In this document: in pieces, positions 32,365-41,474 of the stretch
How the letters are laid out: every line of letters starts with the position of its first letter
Numbering within the stretch: position 1 is the stretch's first letter
Origin: Seongchinamella sediminis
GTDB lineage: Bacteria; Pseudomonadota; Gammaproteobacteria; Pseudomonadales; Halieaceae
Direction: 5' to 3'
Assembly: GCF_003457605.1 (NCBI RefSeq)
Contig: NZ_QRAN01000025.1
Location: forward strand, 1,011 to 42,599
DNA length: 41,589 nucleotides
Program-made: the position numbers and the translations under genes
The notes under the pieces: generated by a model
Seen by the model: only the letters and a program-made list of their open reading frames with translations
Database searches by the model: none
What the model was told of the DNA's origin: nothing

Positions 32365-33425
32365 AGCCGGGTGGATGGCGCCGCGCTGTGAGTTGTTTTG
32401 TCGCTGTCTTGTTGACCGCCTGTGGTGACTCGCGGCCGCCGGAAGCCCCGATCAACCGGGTGGCAGCATTTACCGTGGGGGCTGCCGTCAGCCTGGGGCG
32501 TTACCAGTTTCACGGCCGGGTAGCGCCTGCGGACCTGACCCGGGTGGCCTTCCGCATTGAAGGGCAGATTACCGACCTGCCGGTGCAGGCGGGCCAGCGG
32601 GTACAAAGTGGACAGGTACTGGCGCGAATCGATGACACCATCCAGGCCCAGGTGCTGGCCGATGCCCGGGCGCAGTTCGAGCTGGGCGAGCGCCAGCTGC
32701 AGCGGGCTGAAAACCTCTATCGGCGCGGTACCCTGACCACCGCGCGACTGGACCAGTTGCGGGCCGCCTACCGCCTGGCTGCAGCCCGCCTGCAGCAGGC
32801 CGAGGCCGGCCTGCGCTATACCGTGGTGCGGGCGCCCTTCGACGGCGTCGTGGACCATGTGATGAAAGAACTGCACGAGCCGGTGAGCGCCGGCGAGACC
32901 GTGGCCACCGTATACCGCACCGACCGGACCGACGTGCTGCTCGATCTTCCCGACAGTTTGCCGGCGCGCGCCCACGAAGCCAACGACCTCAGCGCGCTGA
33001 AGATACAGGCCCGCTTCGGTGGCGGTACGGAAGTCTATGACATGCGTCTGCTCAAGGCCTCGACGGCGCGCAATCCCGCCACCGAGGCCTTCGAGTACTG
33101 GCTGACCATGCCCTCCAGCGGCAGTCCGTTTCCGCCGGGGATGACGGTTACCCTCAGCGTCGACCTCGAGAGCGCGGGCTTCGAGGCCGGCGCGGCGCAC
33201 CAGGTGCCGCTGACAGCCCTGGAGGCGGGCGCGACCCGCGACAGTTTCCGGGTCTGGCGCCTGGTCGATGGGGTGGTCAACCCGGTGCCGGTGCGCCTCG
33301 GACCGTTCACCGAGGCCGGGGTCATGGTGCTGGCGGGGGTTCAGGCCGGGGACCGCCTGGTCACCAGCGACCACGCCCGCCTGCGCGCCGGAGAGGCGGT
33401 AGCGACAGCCGGGGGAGGGCAGTAG
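32361..33425 (+). CDS. RND efflux periplasmic adaptor 2 (lipoprotein)
   Basis: A 354-residue adaptor from GTG 32361 in the ATGA-like overlap with the first adaptor gene. It has a lipoprotein signal (LLTACGDS), so it should be lipid anchored. The lipoyl domain is split around a helical hairpin: VAFRIEGQITDLPVQAGQRVQSGQVLARI, hairpin QFELGERQLQRAENLYRRGT, then YTVVRAPFDGVVDHVMKE. A beta-barrel region follows. It differs from the first adaptor in sequence and anchoring. The pair may form a mixed ring around the pump, as in TriAB. The outer-membrane channel gene is not present. Confidence 0.86.
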   Translation: MKPGGWRRAVSCFVAVLLTACGDSRPPEAPINRVAAFTVGAAVSLGRYQFHGRVAPADLTRVAFRIEGQITDLPVQAGQRVQSGQVLARIDDTIQAQVLADARAQFELGERQLQRAENLYRRGTLTTARLDQLRAAYRLAAARLQQAEAGLRYTVVRAPFDGVVDHVMKELHEPVSAGETVATVYRTDRTDVLLDLPDSLPARAHEANDLSALKIQARFGGGTEVYDMRLLKASTARNPATEAFEYWLTMPSSGSPFPPGMTVTLSVDLESAGFEAGAAHQVPLTALEAGATRDSFRVWRLVDGVVNPVPVRLGPFTEAGVMVLAGVQAGDRLVTSDHARLRAGEAVATAGGGQ

Positions 33426-33428
33426 CAC

Positions 33429-36400
33429 ATGGCCATTGCCGAGTATTCGGTACGCAACCGCACGGTCAGCTGGATGGTGTTGCTGCTGTTGATTGTCGGC
33501 GGCAGCTACGCATTTGTCGAGCTCGGGCGCCTGGAGGACCCGCCCTTTACCCGCAAGGATGCGATGATTATTTCCGCCTACCCCGGAGCCACGGCGGAAG
33601 AGGTGGAGCTCGAGCTGAGCTATCCGCTGGAGACGGCAATCCGCCAACTGGCCGAAGTGCACACCGTGCGCTCCACTTCCCGCGCTGGCCTGTCCCAGAT
33701 TATTGTCGAGATGGACAAGGAAATGCCGCAGCACAAGGTCGACCAGATGTGGGACCGCCTGCGGCGCAAGGTAGCGGATGTGGCCGGCAGCCTGCCCAGC
33801 GGTGCCACGGCGCCCAGGGTCTACGATGACTATGGCGACGTATTCGGCATCACCCTCATGGTCAGCGGTGAGAACTACGAATTCAGCGAACTCAAGCACT
33901 ATGTGGATGTGCTCAAGCGGGAGCTGGAAATGCTCGACGGGGTCGGCAGGGTCAACCTGTTCGGCGAGCAGCAGGAACAGATTTTTGTTGAGATCTCGCT
34001 GGAAAAACTGGCGGCACTGAACCTCGATATGCATCGGGTGGTAGGGTTCCTGACCCAGCAGAACTCGGTGCTGGATGCCGGGCGGGTAACCGTGAACGGC
34101 GAATTCATGCACCTGCGGCTGGCCGGGCTGGAAATGGAGATCGATCCTATCGTCCACGGCAGGGACAGCGGCCAGCTTATCCGGCTGTCTGATGTCGCTA
34201 CCATTCACCGGGGCTACCAGGAGATTCCTGCGCACCTGATCAGGATGAACGGCCAGGAGGCGCTGGCACTGGGGATTTCTTTTGCCGATGGCGTCAATGT
34301 GGTCGACGTTGGCCATCGTATCGACCAGCGACTGGCGGAGCTCAGGCCCTATCGCCCGGCCGGCATCAATGTGGAGAGCCTGTATAACCAGCCCCACGAG
34401 GTGAACAAGTCAATCCGGATTTTCCTGGTCAATGTCGGTACCTCGGTACTGGTGGTGATCGGTGCCCTGCTGCTCACCATGGGCTGGCGCGCCGGACTGG
34501 TGGTGGGTTTGACCCTGTTGTTGACGGTACTTGGCACCTTCATCCTGATGAAGGTGGACGGCTGGCAGCTGCATCGGCTGTCGCTGGGCGCGCTGATTAT
34601 TGCCCTGGGGATGCTGGTGGATAACGCTATCGTGGTGGTTGAGGGTGCCATGGTGGGCGTGACCCGGGGGGTGAGTAAACGCGAGGCCTGTTTCCGCGTC
34701 GTCCGCCAGACCAGGTGGCCGCTGCTGGCCGCCACGGTGATCGCGGTGCTGGCGTTCACGCCTTTCGGCCTGTCAGACCAGGATTCGGGCCAGATCATGA
34801 AGCCGATGTTCTGGGTGCTGACCTACTCGCTGCTGCTGAGCTGGATCCTGGCAGTGTCAATTACCCCCTTCCTGGCGGACCTGTTGCTGCGCGATGTCCA
34901 GCCTGGTGTCGATGGCCAGGATGATCCCTACCGGGGCTGGACCTACTCGCTTTATCGCAAAATTCTCGACGCCGCGCTGCGCTTTCGCAAGACGGTCATT
35001 GTGCTGATGGTACTCGCCCTGGCGATCTCGGTTGGTGGCCTGGGGCAGGTGAAGAAAGCATTTTTCACTCCCTCCAATACGCCGATTTTCTACATGGATA
35101 TGTGGCTGCCCTACGGCACCGATATTCGCGCGACCCTGGCCGAGGTGGAGAAGGCCGAGCAGTGGGTCGCCGGGCTGGATGGGGTTGAGTTCGTGGCCGC
35201 ATCTGTTGGCCGCGGCGCGCCACGCTTCTTCATGACCTACCTGCCCGAGCAGAGTTACGAGAACTTCGCCCAGCTGCAGGTGCGTGCCGACAGCCCCGGG
35301 CGGGTGCGGGAGTTGATGCACGAAGTGGAGCTGGGGATGTACCAGCGCTTCCCGCGCGTCAATCACCAGATGCGCCACATGGTTTTCGGTCCGCCGGCCC
35401 GCTCGGAAATCCAGGCCCGCTTCCGCGGTCCCGATCCGGAAGTGCTGCGCGATCTCGGCGCCCGGGCGGCCGCGGTGATACGTGCCGATGATGCCGCGCG
35501 CAGCGTTTACCTGGACTGGCAGGAGCGCAACAAGGAACTGGCACCACTGGTCAACGAGCCGGAAGCGCGGCGCCTGGGTATCAGCAACGAGGAGATCGCC
35601 GGTAACCTGAAAATCGCCTTCGGCGGCGCACCGGTGGGCCTTTATCGTGATGGCAGCCGCATGCTGCCGATTGTGGTGCGGCTGCCGGAGAAGGAACGCG
35701 GCGACTTCGACCGCATCGAGCACATGCGCCTGTGGAGTCCCTCGCTGCAGACCTATGTGCCCATCCAGCAGGTGGTCAGCCGGGTGGATATCCGCTGGAC
35801 GGACGGGCTGATCATGCGCCGGGACCGGCAGCGCACCCTGACCACAATGGCGAGTTTTGACAAGTTCAGCGGCGAGACCGCCGGCGAACTGTTCGAGCGC
35901 ATTCGCCCCGGGGTGGAAGCCATCCCATTGCCGCCCGGCTACAGCCTGGAGTGGGGCGGTGAATACGAGAACTCGCAGCGCTCGCTGAAGGGTGCGTTTG
36001 GCAAGCTGCCCCTGGCCCTGTTGTTGATGTTCATCCTGACGGTGTTGCTGTTCAACTCCCTGCGCCGCTCCCTGGTGATCTGGTTTACCGTGCCCCTGGC
36101 CCTGGTGGGTGTCGCGGTGGGTCTGCTCTCCACCAGCATGCCGCTGACCTTTCCCGCCATTCTCGGCTTCCTCGCCCTGATTGGCATGATCCTGAAAAAC
36201 GGCATCGTGCTGGTGGAGCAGGTGATGGTTGAACTGGAGGCCGGCAAGGGCGTGTTCGACGCCGTGCACGACAGCGCGGTGAGCCGGGTGCGCCCGGTGT
36301 CCATGGCGGCGGCGACCACGGTGCTGGCCATGGTGCCGCTGGTGACCGACCCGTTCTTCGGCTCCATGGCCGTGGTATTTATTTTCGGCCTGGGTTTCGC

Positions 36401-36470
36401 CACCGTGCTGACCCTGTTTGTGGTGCCGGTGCTGTACCTGAGTTTGCTGGGGCGCAGCGGCCCCGAATGA
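33429..36470 (+). CDS. RND efflux permease (AcrB/MdtB-type)
   Basis: A 1013-residue inner membrane pump of 12 helices with two large periplasmic loops. The N-terminal helix is RTVSWMVLLLLIVGGSYAFVEL. The proton-relay helix 4 has Asp in LGALIIALGMLVDNAIVVVEGAM, and helix 10 has Lys in MILKNGIVLVEQVM. These match the conserved proton-translocation residues of RND pumps. The length is just under the usual 1020-1050. It uses the proton gradient to expel hydrophobic or toxic compounds with the two adaptors before it; the substrate is unknown. The gene follows adaptor 2 after 3 bases. Confidence 0.9.
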   Translation: MAIAEYSVRNRTVSWMVLLLLIVGGSYAFVELGRLEDPPFTRKDAMIISAYPGATAEEVELELSYPLETAIRQLAEVHTVRSTSRAGLSQIIVEMDKEMPQHKVDQMWDRLRRKVADVAGSLPSGATAPRVYDDYGDVFGITLMVSGENYEFSELKHYVDVLKRELEMLDGVGRVNLFGEQQEQIFVEISLEKLAALNLDMHRVVGFLTQQNSVLDAGRVTVNGEFMHLRLAGLEMEIDPIVHGRDSGQLIRLSDVATIHRGYQEIPAHLIRMNGQEALALGISFADGVNVVDVGHRIDQRLAELRPYRPAGINVESLYNQPHEVNKSIRIFLVNVGTSVLVVIGALLLTMGWRAGLVVGLTLLLTVLGTFILMKVDGWQLHRLSLGALIIALGMLVDNAIVVVEGAMVGVTRGVSKREACFRVVRQTRWPLLAATVIAVLAFTPFGLSDQDSGQIMKPMFWVLTYSLLLSWILAVSITPFLADLLLRDVQPGVDGQDDPYRGWTYSLYRKILDAALRFRKTVIVLMVLALAISVGGLGQVKKAFFTPSNTPIFYMDMWLPYGTDIRATLAEVEKAEQWVAGLDGVEFVAASVGRGAPRFFMTYLPEQSYENFAQLQVRADSPGRVRELMHEVELGMYQRFPRVNHQMRHMVFGPPARSEIQARFRGPDPEVLRDLGARAAAVIRADDAARSVYLDWQERNKELAPLVNEPEARRLGISNEEIAGNLKIAFGGAPVGLYRDGSRMLPIVVRLPEKERGDFDRIEHMRLWSPSLQTYVPIQQVVSRVDIRWTDGLIMRRDRQRTLTTMASFDKFSGETAGELFERIRPGVEAIPLPPGYSLEWGGEYENSQRSLKGAFGKLPLALLLMFILTVLLFNSLRRSLVIWFTVPLALVGVAVGLLSTSMPLTFPAILGFLALIGMILKNGIVLVEQVMVELEAGKGVFDAVHDSAVSRVRPVSMAAATTVLAMVPLVTDPFFGSMAVVFIFGLGFATVLTLFVVPVLYLSLLGRSGPE

Positions 36471-36488
36471 ACAGAAGCGCGCTGTTGT

Positions 36489-37751
36489 TTAGCCCACGCT
36501 CTGGCTCATCACTGGCCAGCGATCGACAATTTCGCCGCGATCATAAACCGCGATATCCCCGAACTGGAGGAACACGTGCTCGCTCTGGGTCGGGCGCAGG
36601 AAGACCCAGTCGCCGGGTTCCAGGTTGATTTTCCTGGAGCCGGTCATGCCCTCCTGATTGGTGGAACGGCCGAGGAAGAGGTTGGTTTTCAGGCCCTGTG
36701 GCGACACGGTTTGCGCTTTCCAGTAGCCGCCATAGAGGAAGAATGTCCTGGCCTTGTTGGGGTCCCACCAGGTCTGCAGGGGACCGGTGTTGAAGCCCGC
36801 GGTGCGCAACTCGTCCGCTGCCTTGAGTACCGGCGCGGCGATAAATGCCGCGGGGACGTGATCTGCCAGAGTCGCTCCATCAAAGTCTGTCGGTTGTACC
36901 AGGCAGGAGCCTGATGCCAGCTCGTTCATGGGAAAGTCGCCGGCATCGTAAAGCTGGTAGGTGCCGCTCCCGCCCGAGTTGAGGGTCACGTCGGCGGGCC
37001 AGTCCTGGCCGAAGTGACTGCGCGCCGCCGCGGTGAAACCGGCATAGGCCTGCATGGCTTCGTCGCGATAGCTGATTTTGTCCCCCGGCACTTTTACGAT
37101 ATGCGGTTCGTAGCCCATCAGACCGGCAAACTGCAGCCGCGGCCAGCGCGCCAGTTCGTCCAGCATCTGCTGGAACTCACTTGCGGTGCGTGCGCCGCCG
37201 CGGTGTAAACCAATGTCGATCTCCAGCGACACGCGCATGTCGATTGCCCGCTGGTCGGCCAGGGCGCCGTATTCGGCAATACGCCGTGGGGTGTCCACCA
37301 GCCACTGCAGCTGTCGCTGCGGAGAGAAGGCCGCGCTGTCATGGGCATCATAAAACTGCGCCGCGGCCTGCACCGGCAGCGGCTTGCCCAGCAGGATGTC
37401 GGCGGATGGCAATTCGCGTGCCACCTGGTTGATAAACGGCTGGTGAAACAGCATGAGGCGATTACTGTCCGCCGCATTCATGGTCTCCTTGAGCATGGCC
37501 AGTGAGGGCAGGGACTTGGCAACGATGCGGTAGTCGAAGCGCCCGGCGATGTGGCTGCGCAGGGTCTGGACGTTCTGCCGCAGCAGGCTGCGATCAACGA
37601 CCAGGGTTGGCCTGGCGTAAGCGGCCGAGCGCAGTGCGCGGCTGACTGATTCGAAGTAGGGGCTATGGTTGGTGCCCCGGTCCCGGGGTTTCAACAGTGC
37701 TGCCCCCGTAGCCCCCAGCAGACCCCCGATCAGCAGTGTTCTCCTCTTCAT
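36489..37751 (-). CDS. Exported D-threonine aldolase/DSD1-like PLP protein
   Basis: A 420-residue protein of the alanine racemase N-terminal/D-threonine aldolase family. It holds the PLP lysine K79 in YRIVAKSLPSLAML, then SLEIDIGLHRGG, LMGYEPHI and DVTLNSGGSGTYQLY. The C-terminal D-serine-dehydratase-like domain includes WDPNKARTFFLYGG and PTQSEHVFLQFGD, where His could bind metal. Unusually, the N-terminus (MKRRTLLIGGLLGATGAALL) is a hydrophobic, Tat-like segment with twin arginines, so the enzyme may be exported with its cofactor or anchored. The family acts on D-hydroxyamino acids. The 18-base gap to the RND permease means the two converge. It likely shares a transcript with the hydrolase gene upstream. 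Confidence 0.82.
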   Translation of the reverse strand: MKRRTLLIGGLLGATGAALLKPRDRGTNHSPYFESVSRALRSAAYARPTLVVDRSLLRQNVQTLRSHIAGRFDYRIVAKSLPSLAMLKETMNAADSNRLMLFHQPFINQVARELPSADILLGKPLPVQAAAQFYDAHDSAAFSPQRQLQWLVDTPRRIAEYGALADQRAIDMRVSLEIDIGLHRGGARTASEFQQMLDELARWPRLQFAGLMGYEPHIVKVPGDKISYRDEAMQAYAGFTAAARSHFGQDWPADVTLNSGGSGTYQLYDAGDFPMNELASGSCLVQPTDFDGATLADHVPAAFIAAPVLKAADELRTAGFNTGPLQTWWDPNKARTFFLYGGYWKAQTVSPQGLKTNLFLGRSTNQEGMTGSRKINLEPGDWVFLRPTQSEHVFLQFGDIAVYDRGEIVDRWPVMSQSVG

Positions 37752-37807
37752 AATTGTCGTCCCTCTCGTGCATCACCTCGTCACACCTGCCTTGCTGTTG
37801 CCACGGC

Positions 37808-39322
37808 TTATAGTCCATCACCGGTCTGGTTCTGCCACTGCTGTGGTGCCCAGGTGATGATCGCATCGGCATCCTCCGGCAGCAGAAAACCGGCTTCCAC
37901 GGCAGCGTTGGTGGCTGCGGTCACGGCCGCGACAAAGCCGGTCTGGTCAACATAGAGCATCGCCATCTGTTCCGCGCTGAACAGGGATGTGGTGCCGAAC
38001 AGGCGACAGAAGCCGGCGCCGCTATTGGGCTCGCCGCGCAGAATGGCCGAGGGCGCGTCGACATAGGGGGTGCGTATCCCGCCCAGCGCATTGCCCAACT
38101 CGTCGTAAACGTAGTCCGAACCGTCATCGTTGATTTCCAGGCGCGGGGATGAGGGCGGCAGCGTGCCGTTTGCAACCCAGTCATTGAGCGCCCTGACGGC
38201 CGTGTTGAAAACGTAGTGATGAGGCCCGTTGTTGATCGGCCGCTCACAGGAGATAAAGCCGAGCACCGAGTTTTCTTCCACCACGGAGGCGAATACCGGG
38301 TCCCCTACCGTATCATCGCGACCGGTGACAAAGGTATAGATGTCGCCGTGCGCCGTGCCCGCCACTTCCCAGCTGCGGATCAGGTCGGTGTCGGGCTGCC
38401 GGGCGGCGGCATAGTCGAGGAAGACCACGTCGGTCTCGGTCTGGAATGTCATCACCGGTACGTTGAGGTCGGTTCTCACCTGCGGTGCCTCGGGTGTGGG
38501 TATGCTCACCAGAGGCTCCTGCGCCAGCGGTGAACTGCCGCGGCCGCGGCTGTGGATCATGTAGCCGTCAAAGGTGTTGAACAGGGGGTGGATGGCATTG
38601 ACATAGGTGGTGAGCCGGCCTGCCGATTGCGACTCGCCATAGGCGATGATGCTCTCGGCCACCAGGCCGTCCAGTGGGTCGATAGCCTCTGGTTCGCGCA
38701 CTGCCTGGGCCGCCTGGGAAAAGATGTCGTAGGAAAAGCTGTCCCCCGGGTGGCTCAGTACGCCATAGCGTTCCGGGTCCACTGCTTTCAGGTGCAGTGG
38801 CAGTAGCCCGTTTTCACTCCCTTCAATGCCGACCAGCTGGGCTGATACGCCGATCCAGGCCGCGCCGCCCCGGCGCATTTCCAGTTGCCCGGTGCCCCAG
38901 CTGGGTGGGGTCTCGAAACCGGCTGTCACGTTCAACCATTCCATCAGCACCGTACCGCTGAAGTCCGCCGGGTCAATGGGGCGATACACCACGATACGGG
39001 TTTTGTAGGCGGCCTGTTCGCCGGCTTCCACTTGCCACTGCCCGTCCGGGAGCAGTTCGTTCAGGTTAGTGAAGGCTGACGCTTCGCCCTCGAGGAAATA
39101 TTCAGCCTGCTCATAACCGACGTCGGCAAGGTCGAAGTTCTGCGCCAGCAGGTTGATGGCGCCGCTGTCCGGGGGAAGGCTGACCTCCGGGTTGGGGATG
39201 GGCACAAATTCCGGTTCCGGCGGCAGTGATCGCCGGTCGCTGCTGTCGGCACAGCCAGCGAGTGCGGCCACCGTCAGGGTCACAGCAAGGAGTCGCAGCA
39301 GGTGTGAGGTTTTTATCAGCAT
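37808..39322 (-). CDS. Alpha/beta-hydrolase domain lipoprotein
   Basis: A 504-residue protein from ATG 39322 (MLIKTSHLLRLLAVTLTVAALAGCADSSD) with a clear lipobox LAGC, so it is lipid anchored. Strand and helix pattern with the nucleophile elbow GESQSAG (Ser in G-E-S-Q-S), then GYMIHSRGRGSSPL and VAGTAHGDIYTFV (probable catalytic His), suggest the PF20091-type alpha/beta hydrolase family of bacterial surface enzymes. Substrate unknown; esters or lactones are possible. It lies 56 bases upstream of the PLP enzyme gene on the same strand. Confidence 0.8.
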   Translation of the reverse strand: MLIKTSHLLRLLAVTLTVAALAGCADSSDRRSLPPEPEFVPIPNPEVSLPPDSGAINLLAQNFDLADVGYEQAEYFLEGEASAFTNLNELLPDGQWQVEAGEQAAYKTRIVVYRPIDPADFSGTVLMEWLNVTAGFETPPSWGTGQLEMRRGGAAWIGVSAQLVGIEGSENGLLPLHLKAVDPERYGVLSHPGDSFSYDIFSQAAQAVREPEAIDPLDGLVAESIIAYGESQSAGRLTTYVNAIHPLFNTFDGYMIHSRGRGSSPLAQEPLVSIPTPEAPQVRTDLNVPVMTFQTETDVVFLDYAAARQPDTDLIRSWEVAGTAHGDIYTFVTGRDDTVGDPVFASVVEENSVLGFISCERPINNGPHHYVFNTAVRALNDWVANGTLPPSSPRLEINDDGSDYVYDELGNALGGIRTPYVDAPSAILRGEPNSGAGFCRLFGTTSLFSAEQMAMLYVDQTGFVAAVTAATNAAVEAGFLLPEDADAIITWAPQQWQNQTGDGL

Positions 39323-39513
39323 GCACGTCAGCTCGTTACAGCGTTGATGAACGGGGCGGCGAAGGCCTGGCACACTTGAATGCCGGGACCCGGACCAGGG
39401 TAAACCTTAGCACAGCCCGTGGGGTGGGCCGATTCGAAGATAACAATTATCCGGCGGGTTTAGTAAAGTTAATGGCCTCGGCCTCTTAATCCGCCCAGCG
39501 AATGGAAGCACTC

Positions 39514-41319
39514 ATGCCCTATCTCGAACTGTCCCTTGCCCTGGTGCTGCTGGTGGCAACCCTCTGCCAGTGGCTGGCCTGGCGGGTTCGCCTGCCGGCG
39601 ATCCTGTTCCTGCTGCTGGCGGGGCTGCTGGTGGGCCCGGTGAGCGGTTGGCTCAGGCCTGACGCGGTATTCGGTGACCTGCTGATGCCGATGGTATCCC
39701 TGTCGGTGGCGATTATCCTGTTCGAAGGCAGCCTGACCCTCAATATCGCCGAGATCCGTGGTGTCAGCCAGGTAGTGCAGCGCATGATCTCTGTTGGCGC
39801 ACTGGTGACCTGGGTGATCGTGGCGGTGGCCACCCACTATATTTTCAGTTTCTCGTGGCAGATAAGCGCCCTGTTCGGGGCGGTGGTGATTGTGACTGGC
39901 CCCACGGTCATCGTGCCCATGCTGCGCTCGGTACGCCCGACCCGCAAGGTGGCCAATATCCTGCGCTGGGAGGGCATCGCCATCGACCCCATCGGCGCCC
40001 TGATGGCGGTGATGACCTACGAGTTCATTGTTGCCAGCACCGAGGGCGAGGCCTTCAGTCATGTGTTGCTGCTGTTTTTCCAGAGCGTTTCCGTGGGCCT
40101 GGTAGCGGGCCTTGCCAGCGGCTTCTTGCTGGGCAAGCTGTTGTCCCTTGACTGGCTTCCGGACTACCTGCACAACATGGCGACCCTCTGTCTGGTGCTG
40201 TTGTCCTTCAGCGCTTCCAATGCGATCGCGCACGAATCCGGCCTGCTCGCCGTAACCGTTATGGGTATGTGGCTGGCCAATCAGCGCAACCTGGATATTC
40301 ATCCCATTCTCAACTTCAAGGAGCATCTCAGCCTGTTGCTGATCTCGGTGCTGTTTGTGGTGCTGGCGGCCAGGGTCAGTCTCGACCAGCTGGCCGAGAT
40401 CGGCTGGAAGGCAGTGCTGCTGCTGGCGGTACTCCAGTTCCTGGCCCGCCCCGCCAAGGTACTGGTGAGTACGCTGGGCATGGATGTAAGCTGGCGCGAG
40501 CGGGGCCTGCTGGCGTGGATAGCGCCACGGGGTATTGTCGCCGCGGCGATTTCAGCCCTGTTCGCGGAAAACCTGATCGCCATCGGTTACGACGAGGCGG
40601 CGCTGCTGGTGCCCCTGACCTTCACCGTCATCATCGGCACGGTGGTGCTGCAGAGCGCCACTGCCCGCTTCGTGGCTCGCAGCCTGGGGGTAACCGAGCC
40701 CTCGCCACGGGGCTTCCTGATCGTCGGCGCCAACGCCTTTTCCCGGGCAGTGGCACAGGCACTCAAGGAGTATGACTTTCGCTGCGTGCTGGCCGACTCG
40801 AGCAGGGAGGATATCCGCGTTGCGCGCATGGCCGGTCTGGAAACCTACTATGGCAATCCGGTCTCCGAGCACGCCGAAATACACCTGGACCTGGCCGGGG
40901 TAGGGGGACTGCTGGCCCTGTCACGCCAGCAGTACGTAAATGTGATTGCCGCACTTCACTACCGCCAGGATTTCGGCCCCCGGCGCATCTATCGCCTGGA
41001 CTCGGATTTGTCGCGGCGAGTGCCGGAGAAACACCAGGTCACCCAGGGCTATCGTGGCAGCCAGCTGTTTGGCAAAGACATTACCTACAGCGATGTGCTG
41101 CGCCTGGTCAACGCAGGCTGGGAGATACGCAGCACCCAGCTCACCGAGGAGTTCAACTGGGAGCAGTATCGCGAGCAGCACGGCGAGAACGTGCTACCGT
41201 TGTTCGTGATCGACGGCAAAGGCTGGATCACGCCTTTTACTGCCGACGAGGAATTGAAGCCTGCCGCGGGGTGTACGGTGCTGTCGCTGATGCCCGACAC
41301 CGAAAACACATCAGACTGA
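39514..41319 (+). CDS. Cation:proton antiporter with TrkA-N domain (CPA1/NhaP-like)
   Basis: A 601-residue protein from ATG 39514, with GGAAG five bases upstream; the ATG at 39502 has no ribosome site. About twelve membrane helices, from ELSLALVLLVATLCQWLAWRVRLPAILFLLLAGLLVGP on, fit the Na+/H+ exchanger fold. The middle has TGPTVIVPMLRSVRPTRKV and EGIAIDPIGALMAVMTYEF, typical of NhaP-type antiporters, with conserved Asp in IDPIGA. The C-terminal 200 residues are a Rossmann/TrkA-N regulatory domain (RGFLIVGANAFSRAVAQALKEYDF). It exports Na+ or K+ in exchange for protons, for pH and salt balance. There is no obvious operon partner. Confidence 0.85.
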   Translation: MPYLELSLALVLLVATLCQWLAWRVRLPAILFLLLAGLLVGPVSGWLRPDAVFGDLLMPMVSLSVAIILFEGSLTLNIAEIRGVSQVVQRMISVGALVTWVIVAVATHYIFSFSWQISALFGAVVIVTGPTVIVPMLRSVRPTRKVANILRWEGIAIDPIGALMAVMTYEFIVASTEGEAFSHVLLLFFQSVSVGLVAGLASGFLLGKLLSLDWLPDYLHNMATLCLVLLSFSASNAIAHESGLLAVTVMGMWLANQRNLDIHPILNFKEHLSLLLISVLFVVLAARVSLDQLAEIGWKAVLLLAVLQFLARPAKVLVSTLGMDVSWRERGLLAWIAPRGIVAAAISALFAENLIAIGYDEAALLVPLTFTVIIGTVVLQSATARFVARSLGVTEPSPRGFLIVGANAFSRAVAQALKEYDFRCVLADSSREDIRVARMAGLETYYGNPVSEHAEIHLDLAGVGGLLALSRQQYVNVIAALHYRQDFGPRRIYRLDSDLSRRVPEKHQVTQGYRGSQLFGKDITYSDVLRLVNAGWEIRSTQLTEEFNWEQYREQHGENVLPLFVIDGKGWITPFTADEELKPAAGCTVLSLMPDTENTSD

Positions 41320-41474
41320 CTGCCCGCAGGCAGCGCTCAGCGGCCTCTGCACAAGTTGCTGTGTCGCCAGCTGCCGCTAAAAAATCCATTAAAAACAAGG
41401 GTCTGGCAGTCCTTCAGCGACAAATCGGCAATAAATCGGTGTTTCATCAGGCGTATGCGGGATGGTCTTCCTAG

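Noticed and set aside
32037-34397. Long minus-strand open frame across the RND adaptors and permease
   Set aside because: It spans three well-supported plus-strand genes and has no recognisable domain.
41320-41333. Terminator after the antiporter gene
   Set aside because: A 5-bp stem (CTGCC/GGCAG) without a T-run is too short.
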